NCBI GenBank assembly: GCA_001695595.3
Contig: MBPM02000007.1
Location: forward strand, 62,001-126,000
DNA from: Plasmopara viticola
Lineage: Eukaryota; Oomycota; Peronosporomycetes; Peronosporales; Peronosporaceae
Direction: 5' to 3'
DNA length: 64,000 nucleotides
Shown piece by piece: positions 36,769 to 47,643 of this stretch. Position 1 is the stretch's first letter; every line of letters begins with the position of its first letter. The translations under genes and the position numbers were made by a program. The notes beneath the pieces are model-generated. The model was not told the origin of the DNA. It searched no databases and worked only from the letters and a program-made list of their open reading frames with translations.

Positions 36769-37367
36769 ATGGTTGTGAGTATTCACGCTGCATTGGCGTG
36801 CGTCAATAATTTAGCGTTTTGTATTGGAGAACTTACTTACGTACTTCACAAAGATTGGCTATCGATCGACGCGAAATTGAGATTTAGATGCAAAATTATA
36901 ATAAATCTATCGTCAAGTAAGATAGCAACAGTAATTCAGGCTCTTGTCAAAATATTGCGTGCGCATCGTAGTGAATGCCTTGTAAGATCTCAAAAGCCTG
37001 CCCCATCAAAACCACAACTTACTATCCCGTATTTACATTCTGCAGCCCCACGCCTCATTTCTACTGCCTTAATCGGATTGCGTTGCATGGAGACGATAAA
37101 GATGACACTGACGGTCAACAAAGCTATAATGGTCCAACACTTCATCAGCGAATCTGCCACGTCGTCTTTGGTGCTGCAGGTAGCCTCATTCACAGTGACA
37201 GTCAATATGCTCGCATTGTCGCCCATGCCGGACTCTCCACGCGTGGTACACTGAAGCAGGAAAAACTTAAGCACCTTCAAAATGTGGTAACCAATTTCAC
37301 GGTTGCGCTGTCATACATATTGACAAATTCCGTATTCATTATCTCACGCTCATTTCCTATTCACTAG
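36769..37367 (+). other. two overlapping open frames, possible spliced or broken gene
   Basis: Plus-strand frames 36769-37254 and 36975-37367 overlap in different registers. The upstream piece just before 36769 (F-S-F-E-V-F-K-K-L-T-W-T-T) also looks coding and runs into a G-T-G-A-G-T donor-like site at about 36775. The second frame contains Y-N-G-P-T-L-H-Q-R and S-D-S-Q-Y-A-R-I-V-A and ends 11 bp inside the 3' end of the convergent MTHFS gene. This is suggestive of a gene with one or more introns, or of its remains. I cannot join the exons confidently and recognise no family. Confidence 0.3.
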
Positions 37368-38186
37368 ACGGCAAAGTTTTAATCCGAAAAACCTCTGCGG
37401 GCGTCACCACTATGTCGAGAGTAATATCGTGCGCGGTCAATGGCACTTGCTCCACGAGCTGTGGAGTCAAACAAAGACCCTGAAGTTTTGTAGTACAATA
37501 AGTGCATCGTCAAGCTAAAGCAAGACCCACTAAACTTACAATTGTGATAGGAGGTGGGCGCCCAATGGTGTCGTAGCGCTCCCTTAACCGACGCAGAAAC
37601 GAGTCTACAGCAATCATAAAACTTTGCATCATGGCTACTATTAAAATTGTCAGCAACAAAATCTCACCGTAATAGCCTTTTCCGTGGCCTAAGCGTCCTC
37701 CCCGACGATCAAAGGCCACGCCAGGCAGCAGCACAAGTTCTAGGTCGCAGCCATGCATTGCGTCATCACGCCTCAATCCATTGTCCAGATAGAGCGGAGG
37801 GTTCGGAATCTGCCATTTGTCCTGCGCGTACTTTAAGACGATATAGATACTATCTGCTCAATAACAAGTAAATCCACCTTAGGGAATTCGCGAATGTCGT
37901 CCATTGATGTTGCTTGCAGCATCTTGAGATCGTCAGCTAATTGTCCTGTAACTTTGGGCACAAAAACGATTTTGTTCGATGCAAATGCGGCTTCCAACAG
38001 TTGGGAAGTAGCCGCCTCCTTGGGCATTTCGAGGTATATGCTAACTCCGTGGGCGCGCACAAATTCGGGCAGCGCACAAATTTTTTCAGTCAATAAACAA
38101 CTCTGTCTCATCACCTCATCATCTGGTAGCGCCTTGAGTGTGGCTGCAATTGTGCGCCGAAGCTTCTTCTTCAGCGACGCGGCCAT
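37357..38186 (-). CDS. MTHFS: 5-formyltetrahydrofolate cyclo-ligase (four exons)
   Basis: Converts 5-formyl-THF to 5,10-methenyl-THF using ATP; cytosolic folate metabolism. Four exons on the minus strand: 38186-37878, 37821-37668, 37604-37540, 37479-37357, with introns of 56, 63 and 60 bp, all GT-AG. Joined length is 651 bp, 216 residues, usual for the family. The N-terminus has the K-K-K-L-R-R block. The exon 1/2 junction makes F-P-K-D-K-W-Q-I-P-N-P, the expected K-W-x-I-P-x-P motif. L-L-P-G-V-A-F-D is at about 134-141. The nucleotide-binding G-R-L-G-H-G-K-G-Y-Y-D loop is at about 145-155, and its last Asp is split by intron 2. The C-terminus (V-E-Q-V-P-L ... H-D-I ... D-I-V-V-T-P) is also typical. 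All junctions keep frame. Unspliced frames 37510-37776 and 37833-38186 are parts of this gene. Confidence 0.95.
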
Positions 38187-41100
38187 AACCCAAGAAATGC
38201 TTGTAGCAGTATTTTGTCAGAAATATTTTGCCAAATGTTTCTAATTCATACATCTTCATTGCATGATTAATTGCAGTTGTGTCGTCAATACAGGGTTTCT
38301 GTAATAGTACCAGACATGCATTAAAAAACTTGTTTTGTTACTACTGAACTAGTAGAAGAAAAATTAGATGTCAGTACTAATATTACTTCGTGAATTTAGT
38401 AGAATTCTGCTATCGGTGCTGACAAACTGGCAGGGCTATTGGTACAACGATTCACGATAGTACATGCATATCTCAATCCTGCTCCAGGTGTGTCTGCATT
38501 TTGTAAGACGTATCGGAATCTACCGTCGACAAATGCGTCGTAATTTGCGGTAGCGATAAACATTGTATTACTATTGTCAAATTACTAGTTAGTCGTAGTA
38601 GTACTACTTAGTACATGTGCATTCAAGAAAAAGTATTAGCCACGTCATAGCGCACGCTAAGTAAAAAGCTGTCTGTGACCTTTCAATGACCAACTTCATG
38701 CGAAGTCTCGAGCATGTAGATTTTCTTATTTGATGGGGTCACACTTAGACCGAAGTAAAAAGCCTTGCATCATTTAGCGGCCCTATTTTCATCACGTCTA
38801 TTGCGTATAGCGGACCGACGCGGAATGGACGGAAACTCTTTAAGATCAGCAGCGTCCCCCTTCAATCAATAATTCCACGAAGTGGACCTCGCGATTGCTC
38901 TAAGACTTTTGTAAAATCCGTTAGCAGAATTGATTCTTTTTCTGAATCGCCACCCTCTTCGTACTACACAAGCTCAATAGAGTGTTTTCCTTTAGTCGAA
39001 GGCGTCCCCTGTCAAGATTCTTGATTGTACGCAAATGGTTGTGATAATCGATACTATCGCCTGCATAGTCTGCCATCGCCTACCGAACCACAAAATACAA
39101 TACCTCACCAACCTGAAGGGTTTCAGGTGTGACAACCCATAGAGATGTAAAAAGATGTGGTGAAGCGGTTTTTGTAAAACTCGCAAGGCCCCAATCACAA
39201 TTTTCGCCTTGTCTTGTCAACTGAAGTGGAAATGTTTAGTACAACCGTGGGGTCTTATCTTGTGTATTTGTCGGCGGAGCCGTTTTCTGCTCAAGTGGCT
39301 CATAAACTAAAAAGTTGTATCTGTCTTGGTGGGGTATCGAGCATGAGGATGTGCTTTGTGGCAGTCTTCAGACGGACACATCGGCTAATGTGATGGTTAA
39401 TAGCCCTTTTTATACTCAGGGAGTGACTGCTTCCTTTTCACAGGAAAATTCGAATGTATCTCAGGGAACGGAGTCTGTGTAGACCAAAACGTCACTTCTT
39501 GTCACATGTACACTGTACGATACTTGCGTGGTCATAAAATCTTTTTCGCTGTATGCATATAATTTTTTACTTTAACTCACTGCCACTGCCTGACGTGAGT
39601 GTGTGTTGGTATCCCTACAGATAAGCACGTGCATTAAGAAAATCTTGATCGTTATGCTCAATTCGAGCATACATGAGATTGATCGGATGTTTCTTTTTTA
39701 TCAAATTGGTAGAATACGAAAGATATGATACGTGGGTCGATCGCTGTTGGCTTATTTGCAAATAGATTATTGAAGTTCAAATACGTAAAGCATGACTGCG
39801 TAGCCGAATAGATTCCGCACGGCCAATAGAACTATTTCATAAAAACGTGCTCGCAAGAATCTTTACGGTAATCAGAGTAGATCGGATCGGCGAAGTTGCT
39901 TCGATAATAGTCGATCAGGGCAGATCGAATACAAATTCTTAGACTAATACAAGATTAGGGTAGATTGGCGCGCTTTAGTATTGCATTGTTGATCAAAGCA
40001 GGCTAATTTTACGATCCACCCAAGCATGCTCAGATAATTTATAAACTAATCGTTTTAACGATATGATCATAATTATTTACTGCGTTTCCGCGCAACCAAT
40101 ATGGATGCAAATTGACTAAATGTGCTACGAGGTACATCAGATCTGTCGCATGTATCGTTTTGGAAAAAGTGTGCTTTCAGGTTTCAAAACTGCGTTCTAT
40201 GCTCAGAGCAAGCACGAGCCATACAACGTTATTTGCTTGACTTCAAACGATACTATCAGTCTTACTTATAAATCTAGTCCGACTTTTGCACTTCAAAGTG
40301 TAAGCTGAACAATATTCAGGGCCACTAATCTAAATCCTTGCCGAGTAAATACCCTTCAATTTGTGTAAAATTATTGCTATTGATTAGTGGTCTCTAGACT
40401 GGATTTGCGCAAACCCATTACACTCGTCTACATAAAAACCTTGAGCTCCTTTAGTCCATACAAATTACACTTTCCCAATAGAAACTTACATCGTGCCGCC
40501 GTTGAGACGTGGCCTGCGTCTCAGAATCCTTCACAACAAAAGCAATTAATTCAAAGCTCAATTCTCAGCACAGGTTCGAGATCGACCGACCATGTTGTCG
40601 TCCACATCTGAAGCATCTTTGAAGACTACTACATCAAACGTTTTCGACGCCTTTGATCAAAATTCTCAGCATCTTTGTTTAGATTGAGTATTCCATCTCT
40701 GCTGTTACAAGCAGAGATTTATCCGAAGTCCCTAGTGACTGCCACGGAATTAAATGCTGGTGGGAGCATGATATTGTAGACCATAGGTCTCAGGACAAAC
40801 GTTCTTTGGTAGTCGACGATGAGTCTTCAACTGATCAAACTCGTACTAAATGTAGCTGTCGCGAGATTCTAACAAAAAGCAGCTTCCTCAAGTTTTGTAA
40901 CCAGGATAAAAGCCTCCACTCTTAGACGCTTTATAAGACGTGAATGTTACTGGTACGGTTGGCAAAATCGACGCCAAACCTTGACTCTTTTATGCCCTAC
41001 CACGAGCGCAAAAGTTCGCGCAAAAATGATTAGGTTTTAATCTGGATTTTAGAGCTGCGCGTGCCTCACACTCAGCCTGGAGCCTGGAGCTTCAATACCT

Positions 41101-44100
41101 CAAGCACCCTTGATTTTCATGATGCTAGACGTCGTCTTTCGGCTGTACGGGCTTCTACTTTTGATTGCTAATTTTGCATTACTTTTCAATCAATTCGTTT
41201 GACTGCACTTCGTGCTCTTATGGCTTATCATAAATTTGCATTAACGATCGGTCGTAGAAGCACATGAGGTGCATAGCGAGGACACTGGTCACTTACGAGC
41301 ACGCAGTGTACAAACGACAGGCTTACCATTAGCAAGGTCAGAGTATTTAGGGACCTTTCTCTCGCCGTCAGAGTTGTAAGAGTGTAAATATCACCATCAC
41401 TTTACAATATACTGGATTATAATATAGGGACGACGTCGCGCGAAAATTTTGTCTAAGTGCTGGTGACGCTCACCTTCTTTATCGAGGGGAGTGAAAGGAA
41501 AAACGGATTCTGCATCTTGTGACGCATTGTATGCTATTGGCTCTGATGACGCTTACGACGAGCATTTCGTGAACGCAACTCAAGAAACGGCAGACCAGAG
41601 CGCGAGACATCTTAGCTGTCTTTACCAAGATATGCAGTGAATGCCGTAACTTTGAGATTACCGGATCTTGTCTGACCTAGTCGTATCACAATGCGAGCAA
41701 GTTGTTCGAATTACGCCTCTTGAGACAAAGGTTTGAGAGACTTCGTGCCCTAAATCAAACTCCAGCCCAATTTATTGGTCGGCCTCCTATGAAGGTGTTT
41801 GTGTATATACTGGTGCCAGCGCTCTCACATTAAACTGTCCTGGGTAACGTACATTTTAAACAAGTCTATTCAAAACACTGGATGCGTTGGCATCCCTTCA
41901 AAACATCAAATGTATACGCCAAGTCTCTTTTGGCTATGACCTAAATCGTCCAGTTAGTGCGGGCACAGTTTAGTCTTAAAAAAGCAGATACGTATATAGT
42001 CTTGAATTATAGCAAGTATCAAATCAAGAAACTGTCTTGCCATTTCTCCCCTTTCGATCAAAACATTTCGTAAGACTACCTTGGCTTTTAGCCGGTTTTG
42101 TTGCGTACGTGCTTCGAAGCACTAAGTCTTCTCAACACATGTCTTTTGACTTGTATACGCCTTGGAGGAGGCTGATGTTAGCTAATTTCTTATGTGTACC
42201 TTCTCTAGAAGCTTAGATCCACAATGTAATGGGGTAAATGAAACGCAAGGTCTGATTTGTTCATTTGCGTTAAACGGAGTGTAGCGCCATGGGGCACTAT
42301 TGGTATTATCCTACGCAAACTTAAAGAAAGAAAACAGTGCCTTGGCATATTTGCGCGCTCACTGCTCAATACGTCGTTGACGACGCTGCTCACTCGATTG
42401 TTATTGTCATCGTTCGCAAGTGATTTGAGGTGAACATATCCAGCCTACTTGAGAAAATGTATTTAAAATGGAACAAAAAGCAGGGTGGTCTTGGTCCAAA
42501 AAAAGCTCAAGTTATCTTAAAACGTGATTGAGAAGGAGTGCTGCTGTTCTGACACCGATGATCGTGTCGCGTTCATAGGCAAACTGACCGCATCGGGTCT
42601 TTGTGCAACCAAATTTATTAGCCAGGCAGAAGTGTTATCTAATGATCCCATCTCGCATACTCTGCGGAAATTTAGTATACTGCTCCATCTTCACGGATTG
42701 TCAGCCCTAAAATCCTAGCTATATCTTGACTACATGTGCTACAAGGCGCAGCGGGCTGCCGAAGCAATTTACGCAGAGGAAACTAGACTCATGTCTCTTG
42801 ACTTTCGCTTAATAATTAAAGTCAATACGAGTGGCAGGCCGCTACCTGCCTATTTACAGGAATTTACTACCAGGGCCTTCTGTTACACTTTAAAATGTAA
42901 GGCCATCGGACCATTAATTGCTTCTGATTTTTTCTCAGTACGATCATCAAAGACGGTGACAAGTGTGTGTATTTTGACCTACTTGTTATACCAACCTTTG
43001 CAATTTTGGCGAATGAAACACCAATAAGCTAGCATTAATCCCATGGCAATGGCCGCTGCCTGGTAACAACGTACTTTGTGCGTGGCACGAGATCGATTTA
43101 GTACCTCACCCCTTATCAGGTGATGATGTACCCCGTCTGAGTATCAATAAAAGTAATTTCTGCTCGTTGGAATTCAACAAAATATTTAAGTCCAGAAACG
43201 AAGGTTGCGGCCAGTAGAACTGAAGCAACACACATCTGTCGAAAAAGAAGGACATGTTGTGCTTTAGCAAGTACGACGGCTTAAAGTGCCTTTGCTCAGC
43301 AAAGTTTAACGATAGAGTACGGAGCCATGGTTGCTGCAGCCTCAAATGCGAATGCTGCTTGCTTGCCCCCCCTTATCCTGATTAAGTCTGGACTCGAGTC
43401 AGTATGATTATAATCATTCCTCTTCGGTGATCTGAACTGCTAATCCAAATTATATCGAGGCAAGCCGATCATTTATCTTGATGAGCGAGTTGGACCGTTC
43501 CTTTCATAGTTACTCTCTGCACTCCAAAAAGTTGCGCGCAAGATAGATCACCATTAAACACATTTTACTTGACCTGTTTGCCTCACTAATTAAGACCGTT
43601 TAAAATTCCCTCAATTTTTATTAAAAGCAAAGGTTGTGCTTAGGCAACTAGCGTAATTTCTGCATGGACTCAAGATTCGCCGAAAGATTGGTTTCTGTAG
43701 TTTTTTTTACAGATTCCTAGTAATTAAAGCACTCTGGTGAAGAGTGATAGACCAGCTCTTAAATCGGCCTACCTGAATTGAAAGTGCGGACCCATCACGC
43801 ATCTAACTATCTGTGATCCTAGCATCTTTAATGTTCACCTCGATCTCTTCGATTGAATGTTTTATCGAGCTCAAAAATATAAAAGGGCTCAGACAGACAA
43901 TCTACCCGCGTAGGCGTTGGAAGATATGACGTGGTTATACGGCATCTTGCAGAGAGGAGACGTGTAAAAAACCGAGTTTTTGGTGAGCAATTTCTGGTCT
44001 AAAGGGGTAAAATACAATTTAAATGCTGATTGATTTGACCAACCATACGTAAATGCATTTGTCACCTCTAATAAATACAAAATGTCTCAGTTCGTTATCA

Positions 44101-44462
44101 CAACTATGACTTAGCACAGGGTTGTGGCTACATTATAATGAGAAAGCAGCATTCAACACAAACGCTCAGCTACACGTAATCACCAACCTGCTTAGAATTG
44201 TGTTCATGGATGAAGTATCGAATACGCTTGTTATGATCGACGAAAGTCGACTTTGAGTTCAGAAAAATGCGCTTTTGTAAAACATGAAATTTGTGTCAGG
44301 CGGCAGAGATTATTTCAGATGTGACAATAAACACAAGTCTCAAAAATTTAAGGATGGCTACATTGAGAACGCGTCGCAAATACCTTTTTCTTAACATAAT
44401 CGATACTTGCACTTTTGGATAACAATAATCGATTTGTTAATACGGATAGGTCAAGGGTCCGA
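38187..44462. other. gene desert, no supported gene
   Basis: About 6.3 kb with no open frame over 100 codons and no recognisable protein fragment, apart from the bases upstream of the MTHFS start (near 38187-38400) and upstream of the coiled-coil gene (near 44300-44462), which should hold promoters. Probably very old repeat DNA. Confidence 0.6.
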
Positions 44463-46253
44463 ATGGACATGGACATGGACGAGGAAGAGGCGTTGCGCAA
44501 GGCTGCGCGCGCCGGCATTCAACTACTTGAAGCCAACACGGCTCTAAATGAAGAAGTCACGGCTTTGCGTGAGCAGTTGGCAGTGCTCGAACGTGAGCGG
44601 CCATTTTTACGAGCGCAATTAGAGACGCGAACGCTGGAGCTGGCCAGCATGACGGAGAACCGGAAGAATTTGCTGATTGAGGCCAGTGCGCTGCACAACG
44701 AGCTCAAGGCCAAGTCAGCGCTTGTGACAGATCTATTAGAAAAGGAAGATTTGCCGAAGCAACAATTGGCGGAGGCTGAAGCTGCCAAGGTGCTGGCGGA
44801 CAATCAACTTATCGAGTTGCAATCAAAGCTAAATCAGTCAAAGTCCGACGCTGCCACGGCCGAGTCTGCGCGGCACACGTTTGCGATTTTAAACCCTGCA
44901 GCAACGTATGACTCAAAACAGGCCAGTACCTTTACATACACAGACTACGAGAAATTACAGGACCGATTAAACGTCACGTTGAAAGAAAATAAAGCTCATA
45001 GTTCGGAAGTCAAGAGTCTCCGCAACGTTGTCGAGACTTTGCGTCGTAAGGTGGAGAAACTGCCAGAGTGCATCGCTTGCATTGCTCGACTAGAAAAGCA
45101 AAATGAAAAGCTGCAGAGTGCGAATGACACGTTGCGCGAAGAACGCATGGAGGAGCAAGCCGTGCTGGACAGTCTTCGGTCGATGAATCTTGTGTACAAG
45201 AAAATTGCCGAGTCACGTCCATTTGTGGCCGACTGCACGTGTTTGCAACGACCAGAACAAGCAGAACAGACAGATTTGCAAACTTTGGGCGTCACCGTGC
45301 GCGACGTTCTCGTGGAGAAGAACATGGACCTTGAAGCCGAGCTCCGGGAGCTGCGAAGTTCAATGAGCCTGCCGCATAAGTTTTCGGAAAATGCTCAAGA
45401 GAAAGCTTTGGAAATAGTGCTCAAGCGAGTAGAGAGTAGCAGTAGCAATGGCTCTGGTGGCTCCGACACAGCCAGTAGCTATGGCGAGTCGTCAGAGATG
45501 GCGAATGAACGCTTAAGCCGCAAGTTGCAGCTTATTACCGAAAAGTATGATCTATGCAAGGAAATGCTACGTCATACGAAGGTCCAGTGGTGTGCAGCAA
45601 TTGCCTCGCAGAAAGCACTGGAGGAGTGCAACAAATCAGCTCATAAGGAGATTTCTCGACTGACTCGACAGCTTGACGATCACGTTACAACTCACGTCGA
45701 CACAAATGTCGATGCTAGAGGGGAAGAGATGAAAGCGTTGGAGGATGGCAAAGGGAGCAGTGCCTGGACAGAAGAGACAGCTCCGTTTGCAGCTCCGCCT
45801 GGTGACCTCAACTCGCCGCTCATTAAGCGTTTGTTGGACCATTGGACCACTGACAAAGTGAAGGTCATGGCGCTTACTGACTGGTTGCACAACTCGATCC
45901 GAGGCACTGGGCGAGCGACGCCCATGCGCTTGACCAATTTGTCGAGCGAGATTGCTGCAGGATTCACCCAGCTACTGGTTCCCATCATGCGTGAGCGACA
46001 TGGCGTTTCCGTCAGCATCTACCGTCATGACCGGGTGCACGTATTGTCCGACCTCGTACTGCAGACCAACCACCCGAGCGTGACAATCCCGACTTGCACC
46101 ACAGCTGCATGTAACGACAGAGTCGTGCCAACGCATCCTCTTGACCTTGAAAAAAGTAGAGAGTCTCTGCTGAACTCAGCGGCGAGCAGCAATCACACTG
46201 GTGCTGGTGATAGTGTTTTACTAAAAGGCGAGACACAATTCTTGTACGGTTAA
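44463..46253 (+). CDS. CC1-box coiled-coil protein, putative dynein adaptor (paralogue 2)
   Basis: The frame is open from 44415 but begins there with TTG. The first ATG is at 44463 (M-D-M-D-M-D), giving 596 residues, which I take as the start; an upstream exon cannot be excluded. The A-A-R-A-G box is at about residues 14-18, directly followed by I-Q-L-L-E-A-N and a coiled coil to about 134. More coiled coil lies at 160-245 and 280-300 and at about 345-410, with a Ser/Gly-rich gap near 325-345. C-x-x-C sits at about 203-206. The C-terminal domain (about 455-534: W-T-T-D-K, D-W-L, I-R-G-T-G, E-I-A-A-G-F, L-L-V-P-I) is more than half identical to that of the gene at 9852-11852, with the same order of parts. 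The tail is low complexity. Role inferred as for the paralogue: the CC1 box suggests dynein light intermediate chain binding. Confidence 0.85.
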   Translation: MDMDMDEEEALRKAARAGIQLLEANTALNEEVTALREQLAVLERERPFLRAQLETRTLELASMTENRKNLLIEASALHNELKAKSALVTDLLEKEDLPKQQLAEAEAAKVLADNQLIELQSKLNQSKSDAATAESARHTFAILNPAATYDSKQASTFTYTDYEKLQDRLNVTLKENKAHSSEVKSLRNVVETLRRKVEKLPECIACIARLEKQNEKLQSANDTLREERMEEQAVLDSLRSMNLVYKKIAESRPFVADCTCLQRPEQAEQTDLQTLGVTVRDVLVEKNMDLEAELRELRSSMSLPHKFSENAQEKALEIVLKRVESSSSNGSGGSDTASSYGESSEMANERLSRKLQLITEKYDLCKEMLRHTKVQWCAAIASQKALEECNKSAHKEISRLTRQLDDHVTTHVDTNVDARGEEMKALEDGKGSSAWTEETAPFAAPPGDLNSPLIKRLLDHWTTDKVKVMALTDWLHNSIRGTGRATPMRLTNLSSEIAAGFTQLLVPIMRERHGVSVSIYRHDRVHVLSDLVLQTNHPSVTIPTCTTAACNDRVVPTHPLDLEKSRESLLNSAASSNHTGAGDSVLLKGETQFLYG

Positions 46254-47130
46254 AAGCAGCACAAGTACGATTTGAGACTAGTTTATACTTGTATTGTATT
46301 GTATTACGTTATCGCGTTGCCAAGTTATGCACGTGCTAGGCTCTATGGCTAGTCCACGGCATAGAGTGGTGTCCGCATACGTCGAGTCTCGTTCGGCGGG
46401 CAGTGCAGCCAGCCCCGAGGCCGTGAGGGTCTTCCATTATTTTGTGTACTTCTGACTTGGTAAGAGCCCAGGTGGCGCCCTGGTGCTGGAGACCGTCGCG
46501 TCGAGGGTGAGACTCGTTAGAGACCTGCAGATGCCCGAGAGCACCTGCCCGAAGCGCGCGAGCATTTAGCCCCCGCGCTTGGAAGGAGGGCGTCACCCCA
46601 ATAGTTTATACTACAGTGGCATATATTTGTACTACAGTGGTATCTAATTGATAGGTTTCTTGGGATTCCGGTACGGTGTAAATCATCTGATCGACTTTTT
46701 TCTGACCCCTGCACGCCATGTCGGCTCTTGTGTCTTCAATCCTATAATTTAATGAGCGCTAAAGTTTCTTCGTCGAGCAGGTCACCGCTTGCATCGTTTC
46801 CAATAAAATAAATCCTCGACTTGTGAGTTCTGACCCCAACAAACGTTGCGCCGTCTATCGAAAAGGCCACAATTTTAGACACCCGACCTGCTGATAAGGT
46901 GGTTTAAAAAATGGCTGTCTAGGCGCGTTACATACAGCCTTGATTTATGACATGGCGCGGAAAGTCGCAGCGCGCGACGTTTAGTCCTTATCGCCGTGTC
47001 TGATCAGTCCTTCCATCACTTGTAAATTCTCCCTTTCTCCGTCAACACACAAAAGCCAAGTCTCACTTACGCTGCGCTGACGTCACCAAACGCGTACCTA
47101 GAAAATCGCATCCGAACTTTTGCCGACAAA
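46254..47130. other. intergenic region with a GC-rich block and promoter
   Basis: Positions 46330-46600 are distinctly GC-richer than the surroundings, with a 86-codon minus-strand frame (46336-46596) of no recognisable family. It is probably an inserted repeat fragment. Immediately after it, a 13-base unit (T-A-C-T-A-C-A-G-T-G-G-Y-A) occurs twice, near 46609 and 46629. The last 130 bp upstream of 47131 hold a promoter-like element described separately. Confidence 0.45.
47017..47030 (+). promoter_or_regulatory. oomycete-type initiator/flanking element
   Basis: TCACTT followed by a TAAATT-type stretch, about 110 bp upstream of the ATG at 47131 and followed by a pyrimidine-rich leader. This resembles the oomycete initiator (TCAYTY) with its downstream flanking promoter region. 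Short motif, so tentative, but it supports the ORF at 47131 as a transcribed gene. Confidence 0.4.
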
Positions 47131-47643
47131 ATGCTCACGAACAAGATGCCAGCTTCGACACTTACTCGCTTAAATCCGAGCGCGTCAACTGTTTTCTCGA
47201 ATAACGCATCGACGTCCTTTTTCCCAAACAACTTTTTCGAATCTACCACGCCCGAGACTTTCTTGGAGCTGGATCTTGCTGGATTTTTCACGCACAACAG
47301 CAACCCCAGCAGTGCTACTAAACGAAGGCACACATCCTCTGGGTGTCGCCGAGCACCCTCGTCTCGAATTGCAATGAGCGGTTGCTGTCTAGAACCGTCG
47401 CGCGAACCGTGTACGGATGAGATCCCGTGGTCTGATTTGGTCTTTTGGCTCGGAAACGTGGCGACGGGCGAGCTGGTGTGCTCGTGCACGCAGTGCACGC
47501 AGCAAGTTATGAGGGAATACAGCGTCAGTTTGATGCGACAACAACGCTACTCACCGTACGAGCAGCAGCAACGACAACAGAGACGGCAAGTCTCATCACG
47601 AGTGCCAGTGATCAACATGCCGAAGATCGAGGGTGTCAATTGA
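47131..47643 (+). CDS. hypothetical protein, Asn/Ser/Thr-rich, unknown function
   Basis: A 170-residue ORF with ATG at 47131 and an oomycete-like initiator about 110 bp upstream. The N-terminal third is Ser/Thr/Asn/Phe-rich (F-F-P-N-N-F-F-E near 32-39). The middle holds W-S-D-L-V-F-W-L-G-N, then a C-S-C-T-Q-C-T cluster. The tail is Gln/Arg-rich (Y-E-Q-Q-Q-R-Q-Q). No domain recognised. It lies in the gene island between the coiled-coil gene and the K-W-T-x-E-E-E protein and has their GC level, unlike desert DNA. The minus-strand frame 47067-47498 competes, but the promoter signal favours plus. Confidence 0.55.
   Translation: MLTNKMPASTLTRLNPSASTVFSNNASTSFFPNNFFESTTPETFLELDLAGFFTHNSNPSSATKRRHTSSGCRRAPSSRIAMSGCCLEPSREPCTDEIPWSDLVFWLGNVATGELVCSCTQCTQQVMREYSVSLMRQQRYSPYEQQQRQQRRQVSSRVPVINMPKIEGVN

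Noticed and set aside
44415..44462. Non-ATG (TTG) start for paralogue 2
   Set aside because: An in-frame ATG at 44463 begins a clean protein just before the conserved box; a TTG start is unlikely for a eukaryotic nuclear gene.
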